Positions 1 to 11,609 of a DNA stretch of 64,000 bases are shown here, one piece after another. Below the pieces are notes generated by a model. The model saw nothing but the letters and a program-made list of their open reading frames with translations, searched no databases and was not told where the DNA came from. The position numbers were made by a program, and so were the translations under genes. This DNA is from Drosophila pseudoobscura (Eukaryota; Arthropoda; Insecta; Diptera; Drosophilidae): positions 15,327,001 to 15,391,000 of the forward strand of contig NC_046681.1 in the NCBI RefSeq assembly GCF_009870125.1. Reading direction: 5' to 3'. Position 1 is the stretch's first letter, and the number at the start of each line of letters is the position of its first letter.

Positions 1-421
1 CCCAAACTGTGATCGTCATAGCCTACATGGTAATGATATTCGCCAATAGTTTTGTGCTCTATTCCGTGGCCAATGAACTTTACTTTCAAGTGAGATACAT
101 CCTTATCTGTTTCTTACTTTTATCTTTAGATATTTCTGCCCTTTTTTGTAGAGCTTTGACATAGCCATTGCCGCCTATGAAAGCAATTGGATGGACTTTG
201 ATATTGATACACAAAAGACGTTGAAATTTTTGATAATGCGTTCCCAAAAGCCTTTGGCTGTGAGTGCTTCCATCTTTTATGCAATTATATCTGACGGTTA
301 AGATCTGTTTCTCCCGTAGATACTTGTGGGTGGCACTTATCCCATGAATTTGAAACTGCTGCAGTCGCTACTGAATGTCATTTACTCATTTTTTACGCTC
401 CTGAGACGCGTCTATGGCTGA
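1..421 (+). CDS. Odorant receptor, C-terminal part (5' end outside window)
   Basis: Three exons are visible: 1-89, 152-259 and 320-421 (stop TGA 419-421). They are joined by introns of 62 and 60 bp with GTGAGA..TAG and GTGAGT..TAG ends, both in phase 0. The spliced reading has a hydrophobic segment in the first exon, then a loop ending in a QKPLAI-type motif, then the last transmembrane helix beginning LVGGTYPMNLK and ending in LLRRVYG. This layout is characteristic of insect odorant receptors, seven-helix subunits of ligand-gated cation channels that work with Orco in sensory neuron dendrites (family knowledge). The conserved last exon points to the Or family rather than Gr. It may be the Or13a orthologue, but too little is present to name it safely. 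The N-terminal four fifths lie to the left. Confidence 0.85.
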
Positions 422-592
422 GCCATCGCTAAGGTTAGTAAATGTATTTTCTTTTTTCATGGTTGGCTCCTTTTTGGCCGAACAATTGCCAGAATTGATT
501 GCATTTGAGGAAAGTAAACGTTTTTCCCCCTGGAAAAAAGAGAGGAAAAGTAGCTGCTTATTGGATTGTGTTGCAAATGCATTTTCCACCAA

Positions 593-622
593 GGAGACGG
601 AGACGGAGATGGAGACGGAGAC
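593..622. repeat. Hexamer repeat, GGAGAC-type
   Basis: About five units of GGAGAC, one changed to GGAGAT, followed by CTGCTG. It lies in the 3' flank of the receptor gene. Confidence 0.8.
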
Positions 623-685
623 TGCTGCTGCAACACGTTTTCTGCCCAAAAAAAAAGGAAAGAAAAGAAAAGCAGAGAAGAGAGA

Positions 686-691
686 AATAAA
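686..691 (+). terminator. Poly(A) signal of the odorant receptor gene
   Basis: AATAAA lies 265 bp after the receptor stop codon, followed by A/T-rich sequence. It is the first canonical hexamer after the stop. Confidence 0.45.
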
Positions 692-968
692 CTATAATAA
701 TAAAAATTGCTTCTTCTGTTGCCGGGTTGGGGGTTCCTTTTGTTGGCCTTTCCTTGACCACACAACCCTCACCCCGCCCCGCCTCCCGCCCCTCCGACCT
801 GCTTCCCACCCACTGCGTGGCTTCTCCTTTTGTGTACTTTTGCTATGCCCGTCACGTGGCATTCGTATAACTTCTATTTAAGCAAATATAAATCTAAAGT
901 GTGTGCTAAATTAGATTAAAATGTTCTCTCTCGTAAAACGTAAGCGTTGTCCGATAGAAGAAGCTAAA

Positions 969-999
969 GGAGAGAGAGGAGGAGGAGGAGGAGGAGGAG
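969..999. repeat. Purine repeat (GA)n(GGA)n
   Basis: A pure purine run on the + strand: GAGAGA followed by about seven GGA units. A GAGA-factor or triplex-prone sequence is possible, but nothing else supports a function. Confidence 0.8.
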
Positions 1000-1150
1000 T
1001 AGGAACTCTTAGAAAAAGATTCCCTTGCTTACAAAGTGTCGCATGTGGCAAACAAATTGTTAATTAATGTTGGAAAATGGCTGGAAAATTAATTGTTTTA
1101 CTTTCGAAAGTGTTCTATTTTAAGGGAAGACATTTGGGATTTAAAGTAGC

Positions 1151-1323
1151 TATCGATTGGCAATGTTTTGGTGCATTTAAGATATCGATTTGTTAATCGA
1201 AATTTATGTTCTTTGTTCTTTGAAAATGTTTTAAGAGGAGGGCGCTGCTTTTCTTGGTTAAGGAAGAAATAATATCTATCGATTGGTTCTGTTTTTATGA
1301 GTGTCAAATATCGAAGATTATCG
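1151..1323. promoter_or_regulatory. Cluster of TATCG (CGATA) motifs, insulator-like
   Basis: TATCG occurs at 1151, 1183, 1277, 1309 and 1319; three of them extend to TATCGAT. CGATA clusters are the known binding pattern of BEAF-32, and TATCGATA is the DREF site. The cluster sits about 730 bp behind the receptor stop codon, where a domain boundary would be plausible. Chance clustering in A/T-rich DNA is the alternative. Confidence 0.3.
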
Positions 1324-1851
1324 AAAATGTATTATTTAAATATATCATGTGCGAATAGTCCTTTTCTTGAAACAACCTTTCCAAAGAAGAAAACATTATC
1401 TGAGGCTATAAGTAGCTATATATTCGCTATGTTTCTATACATTTGAATGATCGATTAATTGATCGAAATCAATGCTGTAGTTTCGATCAAATTGGCAGCA
1501 CCTCTCAAGGCACAGAAGGGGCCTTTAGAGGGGTCTTTGTGCTTTTACTAACGAAAACTAAAGCCTTACTCAAGATCTATCGACTGGGCATACTTTCATT
1601 ACTTTCTTGACTCTTTACTCTACAGATTCTTCACTCATTCTTTCCCTATATCTTCACACTTATCATGCCTTTTCCCAGTCCATGCAGCTTCCTAGGCTTT
1701 CCTTTGTTTTCCCTATTAGTTTCCTTTGTTTTCGCACATACATTCCTTTGGCCTTAACTTCAAATACCCATCCGCACATTATCGCTGCTTATTTCCCCAA
1801 TCAGCCTTAACTTTCACTTCAGGACTTGAGCTTCACCACGTTCCCCCTTTC

Positions 1852-1901
1852 TGTGGCAGTGGCTGTGGCAGTGGCAGTGGCATTGGCATCATCATCATCA
1901 T
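1852..1901. repeat. GTGGCA hexamers followed by (ATC)n
   Basis: Five imperfect GTGGCA/GTGGCT units, then four ATC units. Confidence 0.75.
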
Positions 1902-2321
1902 CTCTGACTCTCTGTGTCTCGTCTTCAAATTGACTTTAATTTAAGAATTTTTGATATGCCGAATGGCAGCAGGCAGACCCACAAATGGAACGAAACGCTT
2001 GACGAGGCTTCCGCCTTTCGCCTTCGCCTTCGGCTTCCTTCAGGGCTTTGTGTCTGGTGTCTGCTGCTGTCTGTGTCTGGCAGTCTTCTGTTTAATGGAA
2101 TTTACCTCCTTCCGCCATAGAATTTCTCCGTTGACTTCATGGCTCGTTTTATGGGGGAGCAGAAGGAGAATGGGGGATTGGAGCTGAGGCCTAAGGCTCC
2201 TTCTGTGGCTGGTAGTCTTCTTCGAGCCGGAAAAGAAATGCTGATGCGACAATTATAGTTATTGTCTGGCGGATCCAGCAGAGATTCTCCCACTCCTCTT
2301 CGCGTACGTGAGTCACGCAAC

Positions 2322-2382
2322 GCACCTCTCTCCCTCTCCCTCTCCCTCCTCCTCCACCTCCTCCTCCTCCTCCTGCTGCTGC
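2322..2382. repeat. Long pyrimidine tract (CTCCCT)n(CTC)n
   Basis: CTCCCT units pass into CTC triplets and end at CTGCTGCTG. Several open frames over this stretch are only translations of the repeat. Confidence 0.8.
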
Positions 2383-5300
2383 CACACGACAGCTGCTGCT
2401 GGTGGAGCTACTGCTGCTGCCACATCCTCGAATTTCAGATGCTTCTACGCCTGTTTTATTGCTAATGTAAACATGTTGTTGCCTCCGCCTCGGCCTCGGC
2501 CTCCTCCCCCGTCAAATGTCTTTGACGCCAAATTGACACATTTTGAGCCGACTTACAGGGGAAGGATATTCCAGGATATTCGCATTGCCCAAATAGTGTG
2601 CTAAAATGTGGTACGTGAGTGAATGGAGCTTATCAAACACTAAACAGGACCTGGAGGCATTTTCCACGGGGATAATCTTTAATTTTCCAGGCAGGTGGCG
2701 CCTCGAGGCATTCGAAGGATGAAATCAATTTACGTCGATTCACGCCTTCGGGCGTTTCGCCTCCTCTGATGTGTGATTCGATTGCCTGAGTGGAAATCAT
2801 GGACTTATCTGCTTCTCCTCGGTGTCTAATGAGGCGACTTTCTCCACAGACACAACCCTTTCTCCTTGTCATAGTTTTCCCCCTCTCGTTGCCCTAGATT
2901 TTTCCCAATTTTCATGCTTATTTTATGCGCATCATCCCAAAAATTGCCGACGTGTTGGAATTTTTAAAACATTTTTCCTCGGTTTTCCTTCATTTTTTTT
3001 CTGTTGACATTTGACTTTTGTCCTCGAGAGTCGTTGATCCCAGGATCCTGGCCCCCTGGCCCCCTGGCTCTGGTTTCTGTGTGAAATTTAGGTCAAGCGG
3101 TCAAGTGTTTTATGGCCAAAGGACCTTTTCGAGGGTTTTATGATGTTTGCCTGCAGTGCGGACAGGCATGGGAAAATGAGGAAAGCAGAAGAAAAGCCAG
3201 CTGCCGGAGGGGATAGAAGGTTCGGTCGCTTAAAATTGAAGTTTGGTGGAAAATTTGGCAAAAGAAATTAGAGGAAAATTAAGCTTAAGGAAAGGTTTTG
3301 ACCTGGAGAGAGGTTCTACAAGGGAAAATGGTAGGAAAAAGTAGTCTAAAGGGAAGTTCTGATCTTTTTCCTTTCTATATCACACATTTCCCTTTCCCCT
3401 GCCTTTGACCCATGACCCAAGTGTCCAACAGATACACGTATCTATGCCACAGATGCGTCTGTCAATGGTCTAAAGTTCTCCTCCTAATGGAAAACTGAAT
3501 AATTTAATCACATTTTCAGTTGAAATTGAAACTAAAAGCGCAATCCTCGCCACTCGGAAAACCTTTTGCATAATTGAGAGCCAAGAGAGTGGCGGCTTTT
3601 GGCCAAATCAAATTTAATTAACTTGACTAAACAGAGACCTAAACAGGTGCCTAAACAGAGGAGAACGTGGCCAAGGATAATATTGTGTATTTGTTGGGCT
3701 AATCAAATTAGTTTGCTCGTTTGACTTGCATTTGCAGGAGGCATACAAAGGCGGCACTTATGCCGATACGGGCACCGAACTTCTTGGATTTCAGGGCACA
3801 TAACCCATACAAATTGCCAATCAAAATCACAGGTTTCTGCCATGAAACGCACTTAATGTCGAAGGCTGGAAAATGCAGACACTTTTGTGCATTTCGGCAG
3901 CTGGCAAATTGCTATTTACGTCCATGGACAGGTCGCTCTGGCAGCCAGGACAGGGCCAAATCTGATTAAGATTTCAGATTTCGTAAGCGATTTATGAATG
4001 CCACAAAACGAGAGTCGAGTGCGTGACCATGGCCAGCACTAGGAGGAGTTTTCTCCACTCTTTTTTTTGGCAGTAAGAGGGCCCTCCTACTCAAATGCTG
4101 GCTGCCGGCCAATTGCCAGTCGAAATGTTGGCCAAAGGACCTGATTCTGGGGATTGTGACACATGACACATGAAAACTGTAGAGAAAAGTGCATTTTCCT
4201 AAAGAGACTGGAATGAAATGAAAGCCCAGACTGTTACTTAACTCTTTTGGTGCAGAAAACTCTACTTTGTACGGAAATTTTTAATCGGATTAGAAGCTTT
4301 CCCTTGAAGGAAAATGGTAGTATTTTTAGAGAAATTAAATTTATTTAAAGGAGAGCCATCCTTGATTAAAACAATTGCTTCAATCTTCTTAAATGTCGGT
4401 ATATTTATTCCCTGAGATGTTCACTAAAAGGCACTTTGAAACCCCTGAAATACCTTTGTTCTCTTTAGCTTTTCTTTTTTTTCCTTTGGCAAGTGCTCCA
4501 TCATTATTAGCCCTAAATAACTTAGTTGTTAGGCAATTTCTTAGCCACAAAACAAATCTCATTATCAATCAATTGCTGTTGAAATCATTCCCATTCTCTG
4601 GCCAACAAATTGGCTTTGGCTGTGGCTGTGGCTGCAATTCCCTTGTTGCTTCTCCACTCTGTGGATGTATTCGCGATTTGATTACCGTGCGGTTTACTAG
4701 ACTTTTCTTTTGCTGCTTTTCCGTGGAATATATTCCCGTATTTATTATGCATTTCCTTTTTACTGTCAGATGTCTAACAAAATGTTGTCTGGCGGGCTGT
4801 CTGGCGGCACTTTGACACTTTTTTCCCCAATTGGAGAACGGGCCTTCCTTCGGCTTGCCTGCGGGACACTTGTGCCTCCTTCTGGCCCTCTCTGTTTAGT
4901 CTCCCGAGTGGAGGATTATCACCAACACCATCAGCAGCAGCCGTCATGGCCAATGAGCCGCCTCTGGTGTCTGTTTGCCTCTTTGGCGTTTTAACATTTC
5001 AATTCTAATTTAAATATTATATTGAGAGGCAGACAGACAGGAAGCCAACGATAGGACTTTACTTTAAAGATAATTTCTGTGTGCTTTTAGTTGAAGAATT
5101 TTAATGGAATGGAAATTCTAGTTGAAATTCTCTTGTCAACAGCCCTTTTGCATGTCGACAGTTTTGCCTGATTTAGTGGCACGCCATCCAGCCAATTAGC
5201 TAATGAATGCAACCTTGAATGAAGGTAGAACGCCCACACACACACACACCACACACAGGTACAGTGCCACCCCTTGAAATGTTAGTTGAATGTTGATTAA

Positions 5301-6291
5301 CATTCGCGGATGTTAGAGGGAATGTTAATTAGGATTTGCTCTGTAAATAACATTTTTCTACCCTTTTTCTTTATTTTTCGCGACTGATTGGTGGACTTTT
5401 CGATGAAGTTTTTGGCCAAATTATGATGCTGTCAACTGCTTATTGTTTCTACTTTTTGGCAGCCTTTTGCTGCTCTTCGTTGGCTTTGCTTTTGCTTCAT
5501 TTGTTTCTTCTTTTGTTTCTCCGCTTTTCGCTGTTGTTTTGGCTTTTGTCTGGCTGTCACATGTCAAATGTCAAGTTCACTTTTTGCTGGGGTCGCACCA
5601 GCAGCCAGCTGTTGGAAAAACTATTTTGCATGGCGATTATTCTGCAGTCGCTTTTCACACTGCAGCAGCAGCAGCTGCCAGCCAAAAGCACTTGATGTCC
5701 GTGACTGCTTATGATAATTCAGTAGTTCCATAAACACCAACTAGCTATAGATATTGTATCTACACAAAGACCACTTGATTTGAATGGAATCTCTGGAGGA
5801 AATGTGACAGATGACGAGGCAACTGACCGAAAGGTCAATAGCTTTATTTTCAGCAGTGGAAAAAACAGCCAAAAGTTTAAGTAATAATCGCCATCTCTCT
5901 GGCTGCTAGAGAATAAATCCCCTGAAGATACTCCACCACCTCATAATGCCCCTAAATGAACTATAAACTCTAGGATTTAAGATTCTTTCATTCATAAAAT
6001 ATCACTCATACGCACAGCAGCTCCGGCGCCAAATGAGGCATAAAATGAAGAATGGGGAGAGGCAGGAGGGCATAAAAAAGAAGAAAATGAACAGCAGAAA
6101 GGTGGAACAATGTAAACAGGTGGAAACAAGAGAGAGAAAAAAACACCGCAACTAAAAACCAAGAAAATGTTGCCATAAAAATGATTTAATACACATTTTT
6201 ATATGAGAAAAGTTTTGCAATTTTTGCACATTTAATGTCCCGCCACTCACTTGACATTTGACGTGCGGGGCAGCTCCTGTTCAACTTCCAG

Positions 6292-6313
6292 TTAAAGTTA
6301 ACCTTAACTTTAA
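6292..6313. repeat. Perfect inverted repeat, 10-bp arms and 2-nt loop
   Basis: TTAAAGTTAA, CC, TTAACTTTAA: the second arm is the exact reverse complement of the first. No flanking element was recognised. Confidence 0.7.
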
Positions 6314-7521
6314 GACCTGCCTGGCTGTCTTCTTGGGTATTCCTTAGTTAATTATGCTCCAAAGTTTTCCATTTTCCTTCCTTCCTTCCCTTCGTGTGCT
6401 GCAAAAGTTGCGTAAATTAAATCTAATTGAATCTACAACTTCCATTCGGGAGTTTTCCTTCGGTTGCTGTGTGCAAAATGTGATTACAATAAGGGGCTTT
6501 CCATTCGTTTGGCTATGGATATGTTTGCTCAGGCAGCTGGGGAATTATTCATGTCACTTCCTTTACACTGACACGCCCCCATGGCCCCATTTCTAGGGGG
6601 CGGGGTGATAATCAGCGGCTTTGTTGCTGCAAAAGTTTTCCTTTTCCTTTCTTTACTTTTTTTATTGAATTTAGAGCAAAGTGTCGCTTGTTTATTAGAG
6701 AGTTAGCCAGCCAGAGACAGAGGGAGGGAGGGAGAGTGTGGGAGTGCATTGAAATTCCATTGGAGAACTGCCTCTAGGATCTAGAATGTCCTCTGGGAGG
6801 AGGCTATGGATGTGCTCCAGAAGGAATGGGAAGGAGGAATACTTAAGACGACAATAATGTGTCTTCTGGCATTGACTGACTCTGACATGACAATAAAATG
6901 GGCAAATGTACGCGTATTAAAAAGTTTTCAGTTTGTCAATCGTTAAATAAAAGAAAGAATATTAAATTTATGGCAATAAAAAGCTGGCGCATCTCTGAGG
7001 GAATGTGAATGGGAAATAATATACTTAAGGAGGAGAGTATCTTTAATTAAGAAACGTAGTACAGATTCTTCTTTATCTTGAGCTTTAATTTAACATTATT
7101 CCATGCAGAATTACACAGAATTTATTATTTATTTATTCCTATTTTTACCCCGAAAATGCGTATTTTTATAGAAGAATCTGATGGATAAAGAGGATTTCCT
7201 GCATATATCCTTCCATTCTAGATCTAATGACATATTCTATACCCTATTTTCAACCAAGGCCTTACACATACCCTCCCTTTTATCTCTTTTTATTGGTAAT
7301 TATTATCTAGTAAACGATTTCCTTCGCTACCTCTCACATGTCTTCCAAAATTTCAATCATTTCCCGAATCAATTAAACCACAATATTCCTTTAATTTCCT
7401 CTTAAATTTCTCCTAATCAACTCTGTTTTCATTTACCCCAACATTACATAGTTTTCTTCACCAGCTTTTTCTTGGAAAATGCTCAATACAAACTTCATTT
7501 TCATGCTCATTAAATCCATCT

Positions 7522-7541
7522 TCTCTCTCTCTCTCTCTCTC
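7522..7541. repeat. (CT)10 microsatellite
   Basis: Ten uninterrupted CT units, GAGAGA on the minus strand; a potential GAGA-factor site. Confidence 0.85.
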
Positions 7542-7770
7542 CTCGTCGACGTCTCGCCATCGAACAACAACACAAAAAACTCATCAAATAAATCAAATTT
7601 TCCTTGTTAACCCTTTTCCTTGCCTTCATTGAGATTCTTTTCAGCAGGAGGAAAAGTTTTTGCGTGGCCTAAAGGGTTTAGCGAAGGAAAAGTCAGGAAA
7701 AGCAGAAAAAGTTACGCCAAAAATGGCGTTAAAATGTGTAATCAGAGAGAAACGACACGCAAAGAGGGGA

Positions 7771-7784
7771 GGGGGGGGGGGGGG
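7771..7784. repeat. 14-base G run
   Basis: Fourteen consecutive G after AGGGGA. It makes the minus-strand open frame across it read as polyproline, a sign that the frame is not a gene. Confidence 0.85.
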
Positions 7785-9451
7785 CAGAGGGATCATCCAA
7801 GGCTTGGGGGTGCCACCAATTGAGGAATCGAGGGGCAACTGTCGATGACGACGACGGACTGTTAATGAAAATTGTTTTTGGTGAAAAAAAAAAACGAAGG
7901 AAAGAAAGCGCTGGAGAGAGTGGATGGAGAGGTTTTGGTGTTGTAAATGATTCGTGGAAAGGACTCTTATGCCCGCAGGCAGCAGGACGCAGGAAAGACT
8001 GGGACTGGGACTACTGCCGAAACTAATTAACGCCAAATGTGGCCAAGGCCTTTGAATGATGGACAAATGGCGGGAGAATCCCTCCCTCCCAAGGAATAGG
8101 AGTGGGAGCGGGTTTCCCCCTCTAGTTCTTTCTTCCGCTTTTTCTTGTTGACTTTCCCAGTGATTTGCTTCGTTAAATCCCCAATGCAGTCCGACTGCAG
8201 GACTTCTCTGCTCCTCGGAGAGCTTTACTTTCTTTGCCGCTTTTCCAGCATTTTTCCCACCACCACAAACAACAATGACTGGCATTTAGCAGTGAGCATT
8301 TTGCGAGTCCTTCTCTCGAAAGCCTTTCCAATTACTCACCAATATTTACCTTGGAAGAAAATGTTATTTCATTTGACATTTTGCTGGCCAGAAGGAACAG
8401 CTGTCTAGACGACAAGCAGCGGCACTTGGGCACGACTCTGTCCCCCACAAAAACTATATATAACTATATATATTTATCTATAGATATATGATATATCTAT
8501 CTGCCATCACGTTCTCCCATATTTTTTGTGCTCTTCGGAGTTCTCTGTGCCCAAAAGCCCACTGCATCGATGGGGAGGCCATCAACGGGAATATTGATGG
8601 CCACTTAAAAGTATGCAATGAAATTTTGGGGAATTTATTGCCAAAGACACTAAAAGATAGTAGAATGTCGAATATATTTTTAGTGAGCGATTAATACGAG
8701 TATAAATGGCCATCTGCCATCGGCAGTTGCTCTTTGCTGTCCTTCTCTTTGAAGATCTCATCATTCGATTCCCTGGAATCTCTCAGATGCACATACAATG
8801 AGTCATTCTCGATACCTCTCCATCGCCACAAAGTCATTGGCCACTTGGCGCATAAATACCACAAAACCAAATGATTAAAATCGTATTAAACGATATGGAG
8901 GCTCCAAGTGTCACTGCAGCTGACTGAATTGCCAATGCCAGCCTGTCTGGCTGAAGTTTACCCGTTCCCGCAGCGCTCCCAACAGACGTCTAGTGTTAGG
9001 GCGGGGGGCCAGCCCTGGACAGCGCCAACCAGATGGAGGCATCGGAGGCTGCCTGCAACACCAGATCTTACGATGGCTACTACTAGATACCACCAGCAAA
9101 AAGCCAAGGCATCTCAATCCGTAGGTCATATCCGAAGTGGTCACCAATTCATTTCCATTCAAAGTGATGTCTCTCGACTTAGCCCTATTCCACTTGATTC
9201 TCTGGGCCCCAATCCTCCTTCACTCACAAAGAGACCAGAAATCTGAATATTCTGGCCATGGAGGAGGTGTAGGTGATTTCTAACAACACTGCGAGATACG
9301 TTAGGTTCATTTCGTGAACTAAATTCCTGAAAAAACACCCTGTTGTTAGCCCCAAAGAAGTTGATACCAGTTGAGATAGTTTGAAGATTAAAATATCCCA
9401 GAAAATAACAGATCGAGAGTTTTCCAAACAAAAAATGTATTCTACCTGTAG

Positions 9452-9667
9452 TATTCTGAAGTACTAGCTATTCTTCTTCTTGAACAGATCACCGACTGTC
9501 TGGATTGCTGTGACTTACATCTCAACCACAGACCTCCGATAAATTTCTGGGCACCAGAGCAGCTGTATTTCCCTTATGGTCGAAACGCGTACTGCGTGTG
9601 TTGGAAGGGGGATAAATATTGGGCAGCTCGTGAGGGCAACGGTCGTCATTCCAAGCAGGTGGATTGA
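9452..9667 (+). other. Unexplained Cys/Trp-rich open stretch, possible lone exon
   Basis: The frame is open from just after a TAG at 9449 to the TGA at 9665-9667 and contains no ATG. A good splice acceptor (pyrimidine run, then GAACAG) ends at 9487. From 9488 the reading is ITDCLDCCDLHLNH, then NFWAPEQLYFPYG, YCVCWKGDKYW, ending HSKQVD. There are five cysteines and three tryptophans in 59 residues, and the composition looks more like protein than translated repeat. No upstream exon with a matching donor could be fixed, and the family is not recognised. It may be the last exon of a small secreted protein, a decayed gene, or chance. Confidence 0.2.
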
Positions 9668-9888
9668 TTGATCAACAATGCAATGAGTGAAGATTCTACC
9701 AAGAAAATATGTTTTCTTTCACGCTTTCTACCGCTTTTTTTGGGTAATTTTCGCATTGTTAAATAATTGGATCACATAGAACATATGTATATTTTAATAG
9801 ATATTAGACAGTTAGCACTCAACAGGCTCGAATACAAAACTTAAGACTGTTTGCTTCATCGACTCTCAGAAGAGAGTCGAAACGTGAA

Positions 9889-9916
9889 AGAGAGAGAGAG
9901 AGAGAGTGTGTGTGTG
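9889..9916. repeat. (GA)n followed by (TG)n
   Basis: Nine GA units to 9906 pass directly into five TG units. Confidence 0.85.
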
Positions 9917-10695
9917 TTATCGAGAATGCGACTCTGCTTATTTGCCTGATGTAACACCTCACCTATCCATACGCTTACCTTGCCGTCAGCTGTGCTGTAC
10001 CGCAATCGCCACTACCCCAATATGTAAATTGCAAACATATGTAGAAATCGAAGGAATACCTGTGCGGTGTGGGTAACAAACGAATTTGTTCATTTAGTTT
10101 GCCTATTCCATTTAGACGTTCCATCTGCCTAGCCATTTCCACGGGTAGCGAACGTACGTTTTTAAAGTACAAAAAATATAGAAAACAAAAATTTACCCAG
10201 GTTTTTGTAGGCGATTAGATGGCATTCTGTTTAGTACAAAAGATAGCTTTCATAATGATAGAAATAGGCATATGGCAATAGGCAAAAGTACGCGAAATAA
10301 AACTCGACTTTGGCTTAATCTACTAAAACTTAAAAATCTCCGAAACGGAACGGAACATACCAAAGCGATTAATTTACTTTAGGTGAGGATTAATGTAGGC
10401 TTATATCTTCTTCTTCTGATCTCCCTTAAAGTTTTTTAAACTGAATTAAGTACCGGTCGCGAACGTACGTATTTTCCTCATTTTCCCATCAAAATTCTTC
10501 ATATTTCCTTAACAAAAAACCTTTTTAGAGATATCTTTGAGGAACAACTTTTATCAAAAACAATACTATAAAAATACCAAAACATACCGAAAAAGTAAAC
10601 TTTTGTTAAGTTTCTAGGAAAATAGGAAACAATATCGGCTGAAAAGTATATGAAATTGGGTTCATATTAGATATTGGTCTATTTTTGGTCTCGAT

Positions 10696-10717
10696 GGACT
10701 TTTCCACGGAAATGCCC
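10696..10717. promoter_or_regulatory. Two NF-kappaB-like sites upstream of the SVWC gene
   Basis: GGACTTTTCC (10696-10705) and, on the other strand, GGGCATTTCC (10708-10717) lie two bases apart, about 270 bp before the presumed start site. Both are near the GGGRNWYYCC consensus of Dorsal/Dif/Relish, each with one mismatch. Some dipteran SVWC genes (Vago) are immune-induced, so the pairing is suggestive. It has not been tested against background frequency. Confidence 0.3.
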
Positions 10718-10948
10718 ATATGTACCTGGCTGGCTGGGCGACTATTCGTCGGAATTGGGATCATAACAGTCATATGATCTGCATCAATGGGGAATTTATG
10801 AGTTCGATTCGATTACAATTGCCGCCGGTTCAGCTGCTGGGTGGTTGGGTGGAAGATCAGATCGGGTTAACGAGGGGGAACTCGGCTGAGCCTCAGTTTT
10901 CTTGGGAATCGCAAGTGCTCCTCCAATCCCAGTCCCAGTCCCATTTGC

Positions 10949-10986
10949 TATAAAAGGTCTCAGCCTCAGCCATAGACCCTTCATTA
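10949..10986 (+). promoter_or_regulatory. Core promoter of the SVWC gene (TATA box and initiator)
   Basis: TATAAAA at 10949-10955 is followed 34 bp later by an initiator-like TCATTA (10981-10986), which puts the start of transcription near 10983. The leader would then be about 47 nt, and the ATG at 11030 is the first ATG in it. A strong TATA box suits an inducible or tissue-specific gene. Confidence 0.7.
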
Positions 10987-11029
10987 AGTTGGAGAGGCGT
11001 TGGCTCTGTTGTCTGGCCAGTCTTTAATC

Positions 11030-11516
11030 ATGTGTATCCTGAAGGTGATCTTTGTTTCTATACTTTTCGTCTCCTGCGTGAATAGTCTGGCTTTGTACTT
11101 GCCGGAAGCAAGGAGAATTTGGTTTCCTCCCGCACCCGGAATGAGAGACAAACAGGGGGAATTTAAAAACGAAACGCAGTCATATATAGTCCCTGGACAC
11201 TGGAGATCAAGCGTAAGCTCCTGCACTATGGTTAGCGATTTCGAGAACATAACTGTTCGCCTTGGGTACAAAAAGAGGATGACACGCGTCTGTGGAAACT
11301 ATGAATGCGTATCACGGGGTCCTGGCACGGCAGCGATGACCGTAGTCGAATAGTGAGTAACCACAAGTGCGAACAGGATCGACAGAGAATCAATCTCTTC
11401 GTCGTTTCAGTTGTCAACAGCCAGCCGGTTTCCAGGAGTGCGAGACGAATGGAATAGACCAGACGCAGAACTATCCGGAATGCTGCTGGAAATGCGTCGA
11501 ATATAAAAACTGTTAG
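11030..11516 (+). CDS. Secreted single-domain von Willebrand factor type C (SVWC) protein
   Basis: Two exons, 11030-11352 and 11411-11516, are joined by a 58-bp intron (GTGAGT..TTTCAG) that interrupts a Tyr codon; ignoring it gives a false stop at 11351. The product is 142 residues. Residues 1-20 form a signal peptide (MCILKVIFVSILFVSCVNSL). The rest has cysteines in the order SSC, RVCGNYEC, YCQQ, QEC, YPECCWKC and KNC; the YPECC block is the hallmark of SVWC (Pfam PF15430). Such proteins are small extracellular factors. The best known, Vago, links viral sensing to antiviral signalling, while others respond to diet or mating (family knowledge). Nine cysteines follow the signal, one more than the usual eight. 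The close TATA box and leader support the start. The exact orthologue is not identified. Confidence 0.85.
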
Positions 11517-11609
11517 CTCCGAGGCACAGATCCTCATTCCTCATTCCCAGATCCAAATTTTAGCTATGTGTTTGATGGAGTGTGGGATCTTAATTGGCTA
11601 GAGTAAGAA

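Larger units (their letters stand above)
422..10982. other. Intergenic region between the receptor and the SVWC gene
   Basis: No convincing coding exon is seen apart from the open stretch at 9452-9667. Open frames here are short or run through low-complexity sequence. The region holds many microsatellites, a TATCG cluster (1151-1323), a perfect inverted repeat (6292-6313), and a 12-mer repeated at 10148 and 10459. Distal enhancers could be present but cannot be recognised by eye. Confidence 0.6.

Noticed and set aside
7641..8285. 214-codon open frame on the minus strand
   Set aside because: It crosses a 14-base G run read as polyproline and other low-complexity DNA and shows no domain, signal or splice support.
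8911..9431. Two overlapping minus-strand frames that looked protein-like
   Set aside because: They are in different frames with an internal stop, and no consistent splice pair links them to each other or to 9452-9667.
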